Part shown: one piece after another, positions 18,812 through 28,178 of the stretch
Position numbering within the stretch: the stretch's first letter is position 1
Layout of the letters: each line of letters opens with the position of its first letter
From: JAWKWH01 sp965204295
Lineage (GTDB): Bacteria; Pseudomonadota; Alphaproteobacteria; Rhizobiales; Rhizobiaceae
Direction: 5' to 3'
Assembly: GCA_965204295.1 (NCBI GenBank)
Contig: OZ241973.1
Location: 1,736,001 to 1,800,000, forward strand
Length of the DNA stretch: 64,000 bases
The notes under the pieces: model-generated
Databases searched by the model: none
What the model saw: the letters and a program-made list of their open reading frames with translations, nothing else
Told to the model about the DNA's origin: nothing
Position numbers and translations under genes: made by a program

Positions 18812-19747
18812 ATGTGCGGAATAGCGGGCATAATCCACAAGGGCGGCAAAGCCTGTGTCGGCGGTGAAATGACCGCTATGCTTCAGGCGCTCAAACACCG
18901 CGGGCCGGACTCGACCGGCTATGCCGTCTACGGTGAACCCAACAAAGGCGATTATGTCATGCGCCTCAAGGTTGCCGAGGCGGAGGACATGGAACGCGGC
19001 AGCGGCATCCATAAGGTCATCAAGGACCGTATCAAGGATGTTGGCGACATACTCGAAGAACACGGCGCGAAGGTCAAAAGCAGGGAAGCCGCCACCGAAT
19101 ACGCGCTGCGCTATGTGCTGAGCCACGATGGCGATACCGGCAGGATGGCCGAGCACATCGAGGAAATCGAAGGCGTTGAAATCCTCTCGTTTGGAAACAG
19201 CCTTGAGCTTGTCAAGGATCTTGGCGACGCCTCCGTGGTGTCGGACCTCTACGGGCTTAACGATTTTAAGGGCACGCACGCCATCGGCCACACCCGTATG
19301 GCGACCGAATCGGATGTTGATATCAAATCGGCCCATCCCTACTGGGCGTTTCCCTATAATGACATATCGGTTGTCCATAACGGTCAGATCACCAACTACT
19401 GGCTGATGAGGCGCGAGATGGAGCGCAAGGGCCACCGGTTCATGTCAGACTGCGACTCGGAACTGTTGGCCGTCTACACCGCTCATAATCTTGCCAACGG
19501 TGTTTTATTGGAAGAATCGCTGAAGAAATCCATCGAGGAAATCGACGGCGTTTTCACCTATCTCGTTGCGACCGGGGATAATTTGGGAATGGCCAAGGAC
19601 ACGATGGCGGCCAAACCGCTGGTTTTGTACGAGAGCGACGATCTCATCGCCATGGCGTCTGAAGAGGTGGCGATCCGCGCGATACTGCCACAGGAAATCG
19701 ACACATATGATCCTTATGACGAGGAGGTTCGGGTATGGCAAGCGTAA
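18812..19747 (+). CDS. glxB: Class II glutamine amidotransferase subunit (GlxB / MgsA-like)
   Basis: 311 residues starting MCGIAGI, so Cys2 becomes the N-terminal nucleophile after Met removal; HRGPDSTGYAVYG, HTRMATESDVDIKSAHPY and VHNGQITNYW match the Ntn amidotransferase domain of glutamate synthase. It releases ammonia or an alkylamine from a gamma-glutamyl donor and passes it to the GlxD subunit. In glutamate synthase the three parts (this, GXGXG and FMN domains) are one chain; here they are separate genes in the order glxB-glxC-glxD. A strong GAGGAG site precedes the start. Confidence 0.88.
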   Translation: MCGIAGIIHKGGKACVGGEMTAMLQALKHRGPDSTGYAVYGEPNKGDYVMRLKVAEAEDMERGSGIHKVIKDRIKDVGDILEEHGAKVKSREAATEYALRYVLSHDGDTGRMAEHIEEIEGVEILSFGNSLELVKDLGDASVVSDLYGLNDFKGTHAIGHTRMATESDVDIKSAHPYWAFPYNDISVVHNGQITNYWLMRREMERKGHRFMSDCDSELLAVYTAHNLANGVLLEESLKKSIEEIDGVFTYLVATGDNLGMAKDTMAAKPLVLYESDDLIAMASEEVAIRAILPQEIDTYDPYDEEVRVWQA

Positions 19748-20604
19748 GTGACGCCGACCTGAAGCAGATGACGCAGGAAGAACGCGTTACCGCGCTTGGA
19801 ATGCGCACGGAGCAGCTGACCGGAAAGACACTCTACATCGAGTTCGATCCCGGAGCCGAGGAGCGCTTTACCTATCCGTGGGCGCCGGAAGTTGATTTCA
19901 ACAAGCGTATTGAAATCGACACGGACAATATGACCACAACCGAGGTGAATGCGAAAATCCGCGAAATGATGGCCGAGGGCTATGGCTCGATAGTGCTGAA
20001 AAACCCGCGCGGCAAGCATTCGCTCGGCGTCGGCATCCTCAGCCGCCTGAACCTGATCATCGACGGCTCGACCGGCTATTTCGGCGTCGGACTTGTCGAT
20101 GGCCCGAATGTCCGCATCAACGGTCGCGTCGGCTGGTCCTGCGCGGAGAACATGATGTCGGGTACGGTCGTTGTCGAAAAGAACGCCGGTTCGACCTTCG
20201 GAGCGGCCATTCGCGGCGGTGACCTGGTATGCAAAGGCTCGGTCGGCTCGCGAACGGGCATCGACCAGAAGGGCGGCACTATCATTGTCGGCGGAGACAC
20301 GGGCGCGCTTTCCGGTTTCATGATGCAGCGCGGACGCATGATCGTCTGCGGCGACGCGGGCAAGAACCTCGGCGATTCCATGTATGACGGCACGATCTAC
20401 GTCGGCGGCGAGATTCAATCGCTCGGCGTTGACGCCGTGCCGGCCGGATTGACCGATCTCGACAAGGCATGGCTGAGGCGGAAGTTGACCCGGTACGAAC
20501 TGACGCCCGACCGGGGCGTCGATCACTTCCAGAAGATCGTCGCCGGCAAGCAACTCTGGAACTACGACAATCTTGAGCCGAACGAAAAGAAGCTCATTCT
20601 TTGA
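19735..20604 (+). CDS. glxC: GXGXG-domain subunit of a glutamate synthase-like enzyme (GlxC / MgsB-like)
   Basis: 289 residues composed of a right-handed beta-helix of repeated G-x-x-G-x-x-x-G turns (for example GYFGVGLVDGPNVRINGRVG, VGSRTGIDQKGG, GDAGKNLGDSMYDG). This is the structural GXGXG domain that, in glutamate synthase, sits beside the amidotransferase and FMN domains. It overlaps glxB by 13 bases and ends shortly before glxD, consistent with a stoichiometric complex. Confidence 0.88.
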   Translation: MASVSDADLKQMTQEERVTALGMRTEQLTGKTLYIEFDPGAEERFTYPWAPEVDFNKRIEIDTDNMTTTEVNAKIREMMAEGYGSIVLKNPRGKHSLGVGILSRLNLIIDGSTGYFGVGLVDGPNVRINGRVGWSCAENMMSGTVVVEKNAGSTFGAAIRGGDLVCKGSVGSRTGIDQKGGTIIVGGDTGALSGFMMQRGRMIVCGDAGKNLGDSMYDGTIYVGGEIQSLGVDAVPAGLTDLDKAWLRRKLTRYELTPDRGVDHFQKIVAGKQLWNYDNLEPNEKKLIL

Positions 20605-20620
20605 GGCAAAAGGGAAAATC

Positions 20621-22000
20621 ATGTCAGCAAACGAAGCAGTTCCGAATCCGCAGCCTCGGAAGAAGCCGCTCGATCGGGACGTCAACCGGATCGGCGACAG
20701 TTTCATCTTTCCGCCGCGCGTCATTGACGACATTCATATCAAGTCCGAACTCGGTCGCTATCGCATGCGCGGTTTCTCGCTGTTCAAGAAGATCCCGCAC
20801 TGGGACGATCTGACATTCCTCCCTGGCACGCTGACGCGTTTCGTGATCGAGGGCTATCGCGAGAAATGCGAAACCAGGACGGTGATCGGTCCGCGGGCCA
20901 AGAAGCCGCTTGAACTGGACATCCCTGTTTACGTCACCGGCATGAGCTTTGGCGCGCTGTCATACGAGGCGAAGACGGCCCTCGCCAGAGGCGCGACCAT
21001 GGCCGGCACCGCGACCTGTTCCGGTGAAGGCGGTATGATTCCCGACGAACGGCGCTATTCGTCGAAATGGTTCTATCAGTGCATTCAGTCGCGTTACGGC
21101 TTCAACCCGAACCATCTGGTGTTGGCGGATGGTTGCGAGTTCTTCATCGGTCAAGGCTGCAAGGTCGGCCTCGGCGGCCACCTGATGGGCCAGAAAGTGA
21201 CGGATCAGGTCGCCGAGATGCGCTCGCTTCCCGCCGGCATCGACCAGCGCTCGCCCGCCCGTCACCCGGATTGGCTGGGCCCGGACGATCTGGCGCTCAA
21301 GATCATGGAAATCCGGGAGGCGACGGACTGGCAAATCCCGATTCAGTTGAAACTTGGCGCATCCCGCGTTTACGACGACGTGCGCATGGCCGTGAAATGC
21401 GATCCGGACTCCATCTACATCGATGGCATGGAAGGCGGCACGGGCGCCGGTCCTCACCTAGCGGCCGAAGACACCGGCGTACCGGGCATGGCGGCGATCC
21501 GGCAGGCGCGCAGAGCCATTGACGATCTCGGAAAGCGCGGCGAGATCAGCCTGATCTACGCTGGCGGCATTCGCAACGGCGCCGATGTTGCCAAGGCCAT
21601 TGCGCTGGGTGCGGACGCCATCGCGATAGGCCACTCGGTGATGATGGCATTGAATTGCAACAAGGATATTTCCGAGGCGAACTATCCCGTCGAGATCGGC
21701 GCCGAACCCGGTCATTGCTATCATTGCCATACAGGCCGTTGCCCGGTCGGCGTGGCGACGCAGGATCCCGTACTGCGCCGGCGTCTGGATCCCGATGAGG
21801 CGGCCGAACGCGTGTACAACTTCCTGCACACGCTCACCATCGAGGCGCAGCTCTTTGCCCGCGCCTGCGGCAAGACCCGCATCCACAGCCTGGAGCCCGA
21901 GGATTTGGCGGCGCTCACGATGGAGGCCTCTGCCATGGCGGGCGTGCCGCTGGCCGGTACCGACCACACGGTTGGCGTCGAAGATTATCACCACCTGTAA
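20621..22000 (+). CDS. glxD: FMN-binding glutamate synthase-like subunit (GlxD / MgsC-like)
   Basis: 459 residues, TIM-barrel FMN domain of glutamate synthase. GQGCKVGLGGHLMGQKV and YIDGMEGGTGAGPHLAAEDTGVP are the conserved substrate and FMN segments; AGGIRNGADVAKAIALGADAIAIG is the phosphate-binding end; CYHCHTGRCPVGVATQDP supplies cysteines for the [3Fe-4S] cluster. It would combine the transferred amine with 2-oxoglutarate to make glutamate or an N-alkylglutamate. ATG 20621 with an AAGGGA site is preferred over an upstream in-frame start at 20573, which lies inside glxC. Confidence 0.88.
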   Translation: MSANEAVPNPQPRKKPLDRDVNRIGDSFIFPPRVIDDIHIKSELGRYRMRGFSLFKKIPHWDDLTFLPGTLTRFVIEGYREKCETRTVIGPRAKKPLELDIPVYVTGMSFGALSYEAKTALARGATMAGTATCSGEGGMIPDERRYSSKWFYQCIQSRYGFNPNHLVLADGCEFFIGQGCKVGLGGHLMGQKVTDQVAEMRSLPAGIDQRSPARHPDWLGPDDLALKIMEIREATDWQIPIQLKLGASRVYDDVRMAVKCDPDSIYIDGMEGGTGAGPHLAAEDTGVPGMAAIRQARRAIDDLGKRGEISLIYAGGIRNGADVAKAIALGADAIAIGHSVMMALNCNKDISEANYPVEIGAEPGHCYHCHTGRCPVGVATQDPVLRRRLDPDEAAERVYNFLHTLTIEAQLFARACGKTRIHSLEPEDLAALTMEASAMAGVPLAGTDHTVGVEDYHHL

Positions 22001-22014
22001 GGAGGGCATGAGCC

Positions 22015-22428
22015 ATGGCCGGAACACAATATCGCGGGTCCGAGATCAAGGACGTCAATCAGTTCATCGAGGACGCAGCCTGGCTTGAAACCGAACGTGA
22101 GAAGGAAATCGGTCAGCACATCGGTTATCGCTACGATGTGAACCTCGTACCGGACTATGACCGCATCACGCCTTTCCTGTCCAGATACATGGAAGTGATG
22201 GGCTGGGACGATCTGAACTGGCTGGAAGACGTCCACATGGGCTACGAGGAAGGTCATGCCGCGGTGTTCGACCGCAACAACAACGGCTGGATTCGCGTGC
22301 CCGATTCGATGGACCTTCCTGACAATCAGCAGGATCGCGATATGGTCGCGCGTGAACTGCTGATCAAATTCCAGATGTCCGACCGGCACCCTCTGGTTGC
22401 GCTGAGAAAGGCGTACATGAAGTTTTGA
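22015..22428 (+). CDS. Unknown protein in the glx cluster
   Basis: 137 residues, acidic, no signal peptide or membrane segment, not recognised. Notable are clusters of Trp/Asp (MGWDDLNWLEDVHMGYEEGHAAVFDRNNNGW) and a C-terminal RHPLVALRKAYMKF. It begins 15 bp after glxD behind a GGAGG site and is two bases from the next gene, so it is surely co-translated with the cluster. A small accessory subunit or assembly factor for GlxBCD is a reasonable guess; nothing in the sequence proves it. Confidence 0.75.
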   Translation: MAGTQYRGSEIKDVNQFIEDAAWLETEREKEIGQHIGYRYDVNLVPDYDRITPFLSRYMEVMGWDDLNWLEDVHMGYEEGHAAVFDRNNNGWIRVPDSMDLPDNQQDRDMVARELLIKFQMSDRHPLVALRKAYMKF

Positions 22429-22429
22429 C

Positions 22430-23287
22430 ATGCCGCGCCCGCTTCATATCGCTTGCCTGCAAACCCGGCCCATGCCCGACTTTCAGTCGGCGCTGGATGA
22501 GGCGGTCCCCCTCGCGGAAAAGGCAATTGAAGCGGACGCGGAATTTCTTTTTCTGCCGGAATATTGCGGCGGCCTGAAAAGCGAAGACGGATTATTCCGG
22601 CCGCCGGTCGCGGAAGAGAACGCACATCCGTTCCTGGAAACATTTCGGAGTATTGCATCCGGCAAAAACGTCTGGATACTGGTCGGCTCGGTGGCGACGC
22701 CAGGCTCAGACGATAAATTCCTCAATCGCGGATTTCTGCTCGACGATACCGGCTCGATCACCGCGCGCTACGACAAGATCCATCTGTTCGATGTCCGGTT
22801 GTCCGGCGACGAGGTTTATCGGGAGTCGGCGCTTGTCGAGCCGGGATGCAAGGCGATCGTGACCGACATTCCCGGCGGGCGTATCGGAATGTCGACATGC
22901 TACGATCTGCGATTTCCGCAACTCTACCGTACGATGGCCAAGGCGGGAGCCGAAATCCTCGCCATTCCGGCGGCATTCACCAGGAAAACCGGAGAAGCCC
23001 ATTGGCATGTGTTGAACCGGGCGCGGGCCATAGAGAACGGCGCTTTCGTCGTCGCACCCTGTGCGGTCGGGCCGGTCGCGGGCGGAGGCGAGGCCTACGG
23101 CCATTCACTGATCGTCAATCCGTGGGGCGAAGTCATGGCCGACGGAGGAGTGGAAACGGGCTTCATCCATGCCGTGATTGATATTGACGAGGTCAATGAC
23201 GCTCGCGGACGCATTCCGGCTTTGTCGCACGACCGGACGTTCGACCTCGTCGGGATGGCATCTTCCAACGCACGAACCGCGGAATAA
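22430..23287 (+). CDS. Carbon-nitrogen hydrolase (nitrilase superfamily amidase)
   Basis: 285 residues with the full Glu-Lys-Cys triad of the nitrilase superfamily: Glu in LFLPEYCGG, Lys in RYDKIHLFD and Cys in MSTCYDLRFPQLYR. The sequence is close to the Nit1/Nit2 (deaminated glutathione amidase / omega-amidase) branch, which hydrolyses amides of dicarboxylic keto acids. It follows the unknown glx-cluster gene by a single base. An amidase here could clear 2-oxoglutaramate or similar side products of a glutamine-linked pathway; this is inferred from position. Confidence 0.88.
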   Translation: MPRPLHIACLQTRPMPDFQSALDEAVPLAEKAIEADAEFLFLPEYCGGLKSEDGLFRPPVAEENAHPFLETFRSIASGKNVWILVGSVATPGSDDKFLNRGFLLDDTGSITARYDKIHLFDVRLSGDEVYRESALVEPGCKAIVTDIPGGRIGMSTCYDLRFPQLYRTMAKAGAEILAIPAAFTRKTGEAHWHVLNRARAIENGAFVVAPCAVGPVAGGGEAYGHSLIVNPWGEVMADGGVETGFIHAVIDIDEVNDARGRIPALSHDRTFDLVGMASSNARTAE

Positions 23288-23290
23288 CCG

Positions 23291-23890
23291 ATGCCGTCCA
23301 ACGAGAACGCCGACAATGTGGTCCGCCTCGACGGCGCCAATCAAAGCCTGCGTCTGAGCTTTCTGAAATGGCAGTGCCATGTGCGTCAGATCGCCATGCG
23401 CCAAGGCGGTGGAAAACCCACCGACGGGATGACGCCATCGGTGCGTCTGGCGGAAGACGGCGCCCCGATTGGCCACATCATATCGGTCATGAGCAAATCC
23501 TTCGAATACTCCAGAACTATGGAGATCAGGCATCTTGCCCGCAAAACGCACGACCCGAAAGCGCGCAGGGATTCGGCGCTGAGGTTCTTCAGCGAATATT
23601 ATTACCAGAAGGCCAGGGAATTCTCCGACAATCTGACGACGACATTCCGGCCCGAAGCTTCGGGCGCACGATCGATCCTTGAAGCGGGAAAATGCTGGCT
23701 GAGGTTCGAACAGTTCAATCAGAGCTTTGATGTCGCTTGCAGACCTTATCGGCTCGGTGAAAACGATCCGCTCCATCAGGCCACGTTCTGGCATAATCTG
23801 CTGTTCAATCCGAACCTGCCGGGCGACACGACAATTCTCGGATTTGAACCGGATTGGGCCGCGAGCACCGCCGACCCGTCACCGATGTGA
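23291..23890 (+). CDS. Conserved-looking unknown protein
   Basis: 199 residues, soluble, not recognised. It starts three bases after the amidase stop, so it is part of the same operon. The middle is basic and charged (MEIRHLARKTHDPKARRDSALRFFSEYYYQKAREF) and the C-terminus ends in WHNLLFNPNLPGDTTILGFEPDW. No nucleotide-binding or membrane motif is visible. No function is proposed. Confidence 0.65.
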   Translation: MPSNENADNVVRLDGANQSLRLSFLKWQCHVRQIAMRQGGGKPTDGMTPSVRLAEDGAPIGHIISVMSKSFEYSRTMEIRHLARKTHDPKARRDSALRFFSEYYYQKAREFSDNLTTTFRPEASGARSILEAGKCWLRFEQFNQSFDVACRPYRLGENDPLHQATFWHNLLFNPNLPGDTTILGFEPDWAASTADPSPM

Positions 23891-24045
23891 CCGCCATCCG
23901 CGAAACGTTCATTTGACCGCCGGGCCTTCGGCTTGCCCCGGTTGGAAACCGTTTCCCCGCATCTGAATTTCGTTGCCTCGTTCATCGCTTCTGCTAGAAG
24001 GGCGGAATTCCAACGTTTACGCGGACGTCGATGGAGCGGCGCGAT

Positions 24046-24999
24046 ATGGCCCTGCCGGAAACCCTGAAGAAAAGCCTGCGAATTCCGGCGGTTGGCGCGC
24101 CATTGTTCATCATTTCGCATCCATCTTTGGTGCTGGCGCAATGCAAGGCCGGCATTGTCGGATCGTTTCCGGCGTTGAATGCCCGGCCGGAAGCGCAACT
24201 TGACGAATGGCTTGCGGCAATCACCGAGGAACTGGCAAGCCATGACGCGAAAAATCCGGATCGGCCCGCGGCGCCTTTCGCGGTGAATCAGATCGTGCAC
24301 AAATCAAACACCCGTCTCGATCACGATCTGGAAATGTGCGTCAAATACAAGGCGCCGATCGTTATCTGTTCGCTTGGCGCTCGCGTTGACGTCTATGAGG
24401 CGGTCCACTCCTATGGCGGCATCGTGCTGCATGACATCATCCACGATTTTCATGCCCGCAAGGCGATCGGGAAGGGTGCGGACGGGCTGGTCGCCGTCGC
24501 CGCCGGGGCGGGAGGCCATGCCGGGACGCTGTCGCCGTTCGCGCTGATTCAGGAGATACGGCGATGGTTCGACGGGCCGCTATGCCTGTCCGGCGCCATT
24601 GCCCATGGCGGCGCCGTTTTGGCGGCGGAGGCGATGGGCGCGGATCTGGCCTATATCGGCTCGCCCTTCATCGCCACGCGGGAAGCGCGCGCGGAACATG
24701 CCTATAAGGACATGATTGTCGAATCGACAGCAGAGGACATTGTTTATTCGAACCTGTTTACCGGGGTTCACGGCAACTACCTGAAAGGCTCCATCATCAA
24801 CGCCGGTATGGACCCCGATAACCTGCCTGTCAGCGATCCCGCGAAAATGAATTTCGACGGCGACAAATCCAAGGCCTGGAAGCACATATGGGGCTGCGGT
24901 CAGGGCATCGGCGCGGTCGACAGGGTCGTTTCCGCCAGCGAGCTGATTGACCGGCTGGCCGACGAATACCAAGCGGCCAGACGGAAAGTTGCGACCTGA
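24046..24999 (+). CDS. Nitronate monooxygenase-like FMN enzyme
   Basis: 317 residues, 2-nitropropane dioxygenase family TIM barrel. Family segments include RIPAVGAPLFIISHP, GIVGSFPALNARP, VAAGAGGHAG (phosphate loop with the conserved His) and GAIAHGGAVLAAEAMGADLAYIGSPFIATREA. The family oxidises toxic alkyl nitronates with FMN, though many members act on other substrates. The second ATG (24046) has a GGAG site nine bases ahead and is preferred over 24031. It has its own 140-bp upstream gap and converges with the liv operon. Confidence 0.88.
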   Translation: MALPETLKKSLRIPAVGAPLFIISHPSLVLAQCKAGIVGSFPALNARPEAQLDEWLAAITEELASHDAKNPDRPAAPFAVNQIVHKSNTRLDHDLEMCVKYKAPIVICSLGARVDVYEAVHSYGGIVLHDIIHDFHARKAIGKGADGLVAVAAGAGGHAGTLSPFALIQEIRRWFDGPLCLSGAIAHGGAVLAAEAMGADLAYIGSPFIATREARAEHAYKDMIVESTAEDIVYSNLFTGVHGNYLKGSIINAGMDPDNLPVSDPAKMNFDGDKSKAWKHIWGCGQGIGAVDRVVSASELIDRLADEYQAARRKVAT

Positions 25000-25013
25000 C
25001 AAATTATATCCGC

Positions 25014-25040
25014 AAAAAAGCCGTCGGCATTTCCGGCGGC
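25014..25040 (-). terminator. Terminator at the end of the liv operon
   Basis: GCCGTCGG (25020-25027) pairs with CCGGCGGC (25033-25040) over a five-base loop with one G-T pair; on the - strand it is followed by six Ts (25014-25019 read as A on +). It lies between convergent genes and serves the - strand operon best. Confidence 0.75.
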
Positions 25041-25066
25041 CTCTTGTCGGTCGGAAACGGCGACGT

Positions 25067-26224
25067 TTATTCGCGGCCGATCTCCCGCCAAACGCCTTCC
25101 CTGATCTGCGATATGACGATTGCGTCAGCGCCGATATGGTCATCCGGCCCATATTTGATGTCCACGTCGCCAATCGGATCATTGAACGACAGGCTTTCCA
25201 TACCGGCCTTGAAACTCTCCGGCGTCAGGTCCTTGCCCGCGGCTTCCAATGCGCGCGCGAGCGTTTCGGCGGCGCTATAGCCCAGCTGCGCGGCAGTGCC
25301 GGGTTCCTCGCCGAATTTGGTCCGGAAATCGTCGGCCCATTCCCTGACCTCGGGCACATCCATGCGCGCGACCAGATCGGCCCAGCCGGCCGCGGCATAA
25401 AATCCTTCCGTCACGCCGCCCGGTATTTGTGCGACCGCGGTATTGAAAGCGGCGGATGATCCTGCAAAGTCCATATCGGTCAGGCCCATTTTCTTCGCCG
25501 TCGCAACGACCGTGATAACCTGACGAACGGTCAAGGCGAGGCCGACGGCATCGCATCCGGCATTCTTCAACTTCGACAACGAACCGGTGAAATCCTGCTC
25601 ATCCGGCTTGTGGGTCGTTTCGGTCACATACTCGCCGCCGACCTCGCCGGCACCCGCTTCGGCGCCGAGTTTGATTTCCTTGCCGAAGGGAATATACATG
25701 GAGCAGAATTTCGTCCGCCCGTTGTTCGCATTCAAATACCGCGCCATCGCGCGCATCTGATCATAGTAGTTGGAGGTGCCGGCGTATTTGTAGGTCGTGT
25801 CACCCTCGACCATCTGCCTTGAGGCCGACAATGGAGAGACGTTGGCGATCCTGTTCGGTTCAAGCAGCTTGAAACCTGCAATGTTCATGGGTGTGCCGAG
25901 ATTCAACACCATCGCAAAAACCCGGTCGCGATTAATCAGCTTGTTGAAGTTCTGAATCGCTTTCGGAACCTGGTAGCCATGATCCTCAACAATGAACCTG
26001 ATCTTGCGGCCATGAACGCCGCCGGCTTCGTTGACGGCGTCGAAGTGCATCTGCGCGGCTTTGATCGCCTGCACGTTGAACGAGGAGAAGGGTCCGGAAA
26101 GATCGCCATTTGATCCAATCGCAATTTCCGTGTCGGTTACGCCGCGAACCTGCGCGGAGGCGGCCGTTCCAATTCCGGCGGCAAGCGCGCCGGCCAGAAA
26201 CGCGCGGGTTAGGGTTTTCATCAT
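25067..26224 (-). CDS. Branched-chain amino acid-type ABC transporter, periplasmic binding protein
   Basis: 385 residues. A cleavable signal peptide is evident: MMKTLTRAFLAGALAAG then IGTAASA with cleavage before QV. The mature protein is a LivK-like type I periplasmic binding protein (GVTDTEIAIGSNGDLSGPFSSF; FIVEDHGYQVPKAIQNFNKLI). It captures a small solute for the LivHMGF permease encoded in the same operon. ATG 26224 is chosen for its GGGAGG site nine bases upstream. It is the last gene, after the acyl-CoA ligase; with a ligase in the operon the ligand may be an aromatic or fatty acid and not an amino acid (inference). Confidence 0.9.
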   Translation of the reverse strand: MMKTLTRAFLAGALAAGIGTAASAQVRGVTDTEIAIGSNGDLSGPFSSFNVQAIKAAQMHFDAVNEAGGVHGRKIRFIVEDHGYQVPKAIQNFNKLINRDRVFAMVLNLGTPMNIAGFKLLEPNRIANVSPLSASRQMVEGDTTYKYAGTSNYYDQMRAMARYLNANNGRTKFCSMYIPFGKEIKLGAEAGAGEVGGEYVTETTHKPDEQDFTGSLSKLKNAGCDAVGLALTVRQVITVVATAKKMGLTDMDFAGSSAAFNTAVAQIPGGVTEGFYAAAGWADLVARMDVPEVREWADDFRTKFGEEPGTAAQLGYSAAETLARALEAAGKDLTPESFKAGMESLSFNDPIGDVDIKYGPDDHIGADAIVISQIREGVWREIGRE

Positions 26225-26270
26225 GTCGGGTTTCCTCCCTGTTGTCAGTAGTCCCGTCTGTTGTCGGCGA

Positions 26271-28157
26271 TCATCCATACATCTGGTTGATCAGGTCTTC
26301 GTGTTTCTGCTCGACAAAACCGCGTTTCAGCTTCATTGTCGCGGTCAGTTCCTCATCTTCCGCCGTCAACAGCACATTAATCAAGCAGAAATCCTTGATC
26401 TGTTCAACCCGGGCGAAATTGCGGTTAACGTCGTCGATGATGTCCCCGATCAGTTCGCGAACCTCTTCGGCGGCGCAAAGCGACTTGAAATCATTGAATG
26501 GCACGCGCCGGTCCTGGGCGAACTTCTCGACATTCTCCTGATCGATCATGATCAGGCATGTCAGATATTTTCGCTTGTCGCCGATTACCACGGCATCCGA
26601 AACATAAGGCGAGAACTTGAGCCGGTTCTCGATCTCGGCCGGCGTTATATTCTTGCCGCCGGCGGTGATGATGATGTCCTTCGCCCGGCCGGTAATGTAC
26701 AGGAATCCCTCATTGTCGAGCCTCCCGATATCGCCGGTTCCAAGCCAGCCGTCTTCGATCGCTTCGGCTGTCTTGTCGGGCTTGTTCCAGTATCCCTGGA
26801 ACACGTTCGGTCCTTTGTACCGGATTTCACCGCCGGCAGCGATCCGCAGCTCGCCGCCGGGAACGCAGAGACCGACGCTGCCGGTCTTGTATCGGCCGAG
26901 CAGGTTCAGTGACATGACGCCCGAACTTTCCGTCATGCCGTAACCCTCCAGTATGGTCACACCGATCGCCTTGTACCATTTGAGCAGGTCCGGCGAGATC
27001 GGCGCCGCGCCCGTCGCGCCGCGGCGCAGGCGGTGCATTCCCAGCATTCGGCGGAGGTTTCGCAGCAGAACGAAATTCCAGAACCTGAAGGCGAGTTCCG
27101 TACCTGCCGGTACGGGGTCGCCACTCTCCAGCGCGTCGGCGCGCGCCAGCCCGGCCTTCACCGCCTGCCGGTACGCCCACCGGCCGAGCGGCGTCGCCTC
27201 GCCGGCCATGATCGAAACGCGGGAATATATTTTTTCCCACACGCGCGGAACGGCCGTGAATGTATGAGGGCCGACCTCTCGCACATTGTCGAAAACGGTT
27301 TCGGGGCTTTCGGCGAAATTGACGGTGGAGCACATGCCCATCGGCAGAAACACGCTGATCAGCCGCTCCAGAATATGGCAAAGGGGCAGGAAGCAGACCT
27401 GTTCGTCGTCGGACCCTACGGGCAGGGTGATGACGCTCGCGGCTATCGAAACGATGACGTTCCGGTGGCTGATCATCGCTCCCTTGGGCGGGCCCGTTGT
27501 GCCCGATGTATAAACGAGAAGCGCGGTGTCGGACGGTTTCGACCTGGCGATTTCCTCTTCGAAACGGTCTGGATGCTCTTTTAGAAAGCCACTCCCCAGC
27601 CGGTAGAGGTCGTCCAGAAATATCACCTTTTCGTCGGAGAAATCGTGAAGTCCGCCCTTGTCGTATACAATGATTTTGGTCAGGCAATCCGTCTCATCCC
27701 TGATTTCAAGATACTTGTCGAGTTGCTCGTCGTTTTCGACAAACAGGAAGCGGCTGTCGCTATCGTTGACAAGGTATTTGAGCTGGCCAGCGGAATCGGT
27801 GGTGTAAACGCCGGAGGCGATACCGCCGACCGACTGCACGCCAAGATCGGTGTAAATCCATTCTTTGTTGTCCTCGGACAGGATCGAGACGACTTCGCCG
27901 CGTTTCAGGCCGAGCGAAACGAGGCCAAGGCCGATCAGGCGCGCGTGGTCATAGAAATCGGTCCAACTGTATGAAAGCCAGATTCCGAAGTCCTTCTCAC
28001 GGTGCGCAACGCGGTCCTTCAGTTCCTCGCACCGTTGCCGGAACAGTTTGACAAGCGTGTCGCACCCGTCGAAAAAATACGGTCCGTTCGTCAGGTCCTG
28101 ATTGAAACTGTAGCCATTGACCGTTTGTTGCGGCGGGATGTTCCCGGCTGGGGTCAC
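26271..28157 (-). CDS. AMP-dependent acyl-CoA synthetase (long-chain type)
   Basis: 628 residues, ANL superfamily. The ATP-binding P-loop is LVYTSGTTGPPKGAMISHRN, followed by the adenylate motif YGMTESSG and the hinge motif GWLGTGDIGRLDNEGFLYITGRAKDII; the catalytic Lys segment near the C-terminus is LTATMKLKRGFVEQKH. It activates a carboxylic acid to its CoA thioester in the cytoplasm. It sits between livF and livK of a transporter operon, a common Rhizobiales arrangement, and implies that the imported solute is an acid activated on entry. Confidence 0.92.
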   Translation of the reverse strand: MTPAGNIPPQQTVNGYSFNQDLTNGPYFFDGCDTLVKLFRQRCEELKDRVAHREKDFGIWLSYSWTDFYDHARLIGLGLVSLGLKRGEVVSILSEDNKEWIYTDLGVQSVGGIASGVYTTDSAGQLKYLVNDSDSRFLFVENDEQLDKYLEIRDETDCLTKIIVYDKGGLHDFSDEKVIFLDDLYRLGSGFLKEHPDRFEEEIARSKPSDTALLVYTSGTTGPPKGAMISHRNVIVSIAASVITLPVGSDDEQVCFLPLCHILERLISVFLPMGMCSTVNFAESPETVFDNVREVGPHTFTAVPRVWEKIYSRVSIMAGEATPLGRWAYRQAVKAGLARADALESGDPVPAGTELAFRFWNFVLLRNLRRMLGMHRLRRGATGAAPISPDLLKWYKAIGVTILEGYGMTESSGVMSLNLLGRYKTGSVGLCVPGGELRIAAGGEIRYKGPNVFQGYWNKPDKTAEAIEDGWLGTGDIGRLDNEGFLYITGRAKDIIITAGGKNITPAEIENRLKFSPYVSDAVVIGDKRKYLTCLIMIDQENVEKFAQDRRVPFNDFKSLCAAEEVRELIGDIIDDVNRNFARVEQIKDFCLINVLLTAEDEELTATMKLKRGFVEQKHEDLINQMYG

Positions 28158-28178
28158 TGCGTTCCTCCCGGAACCGGG

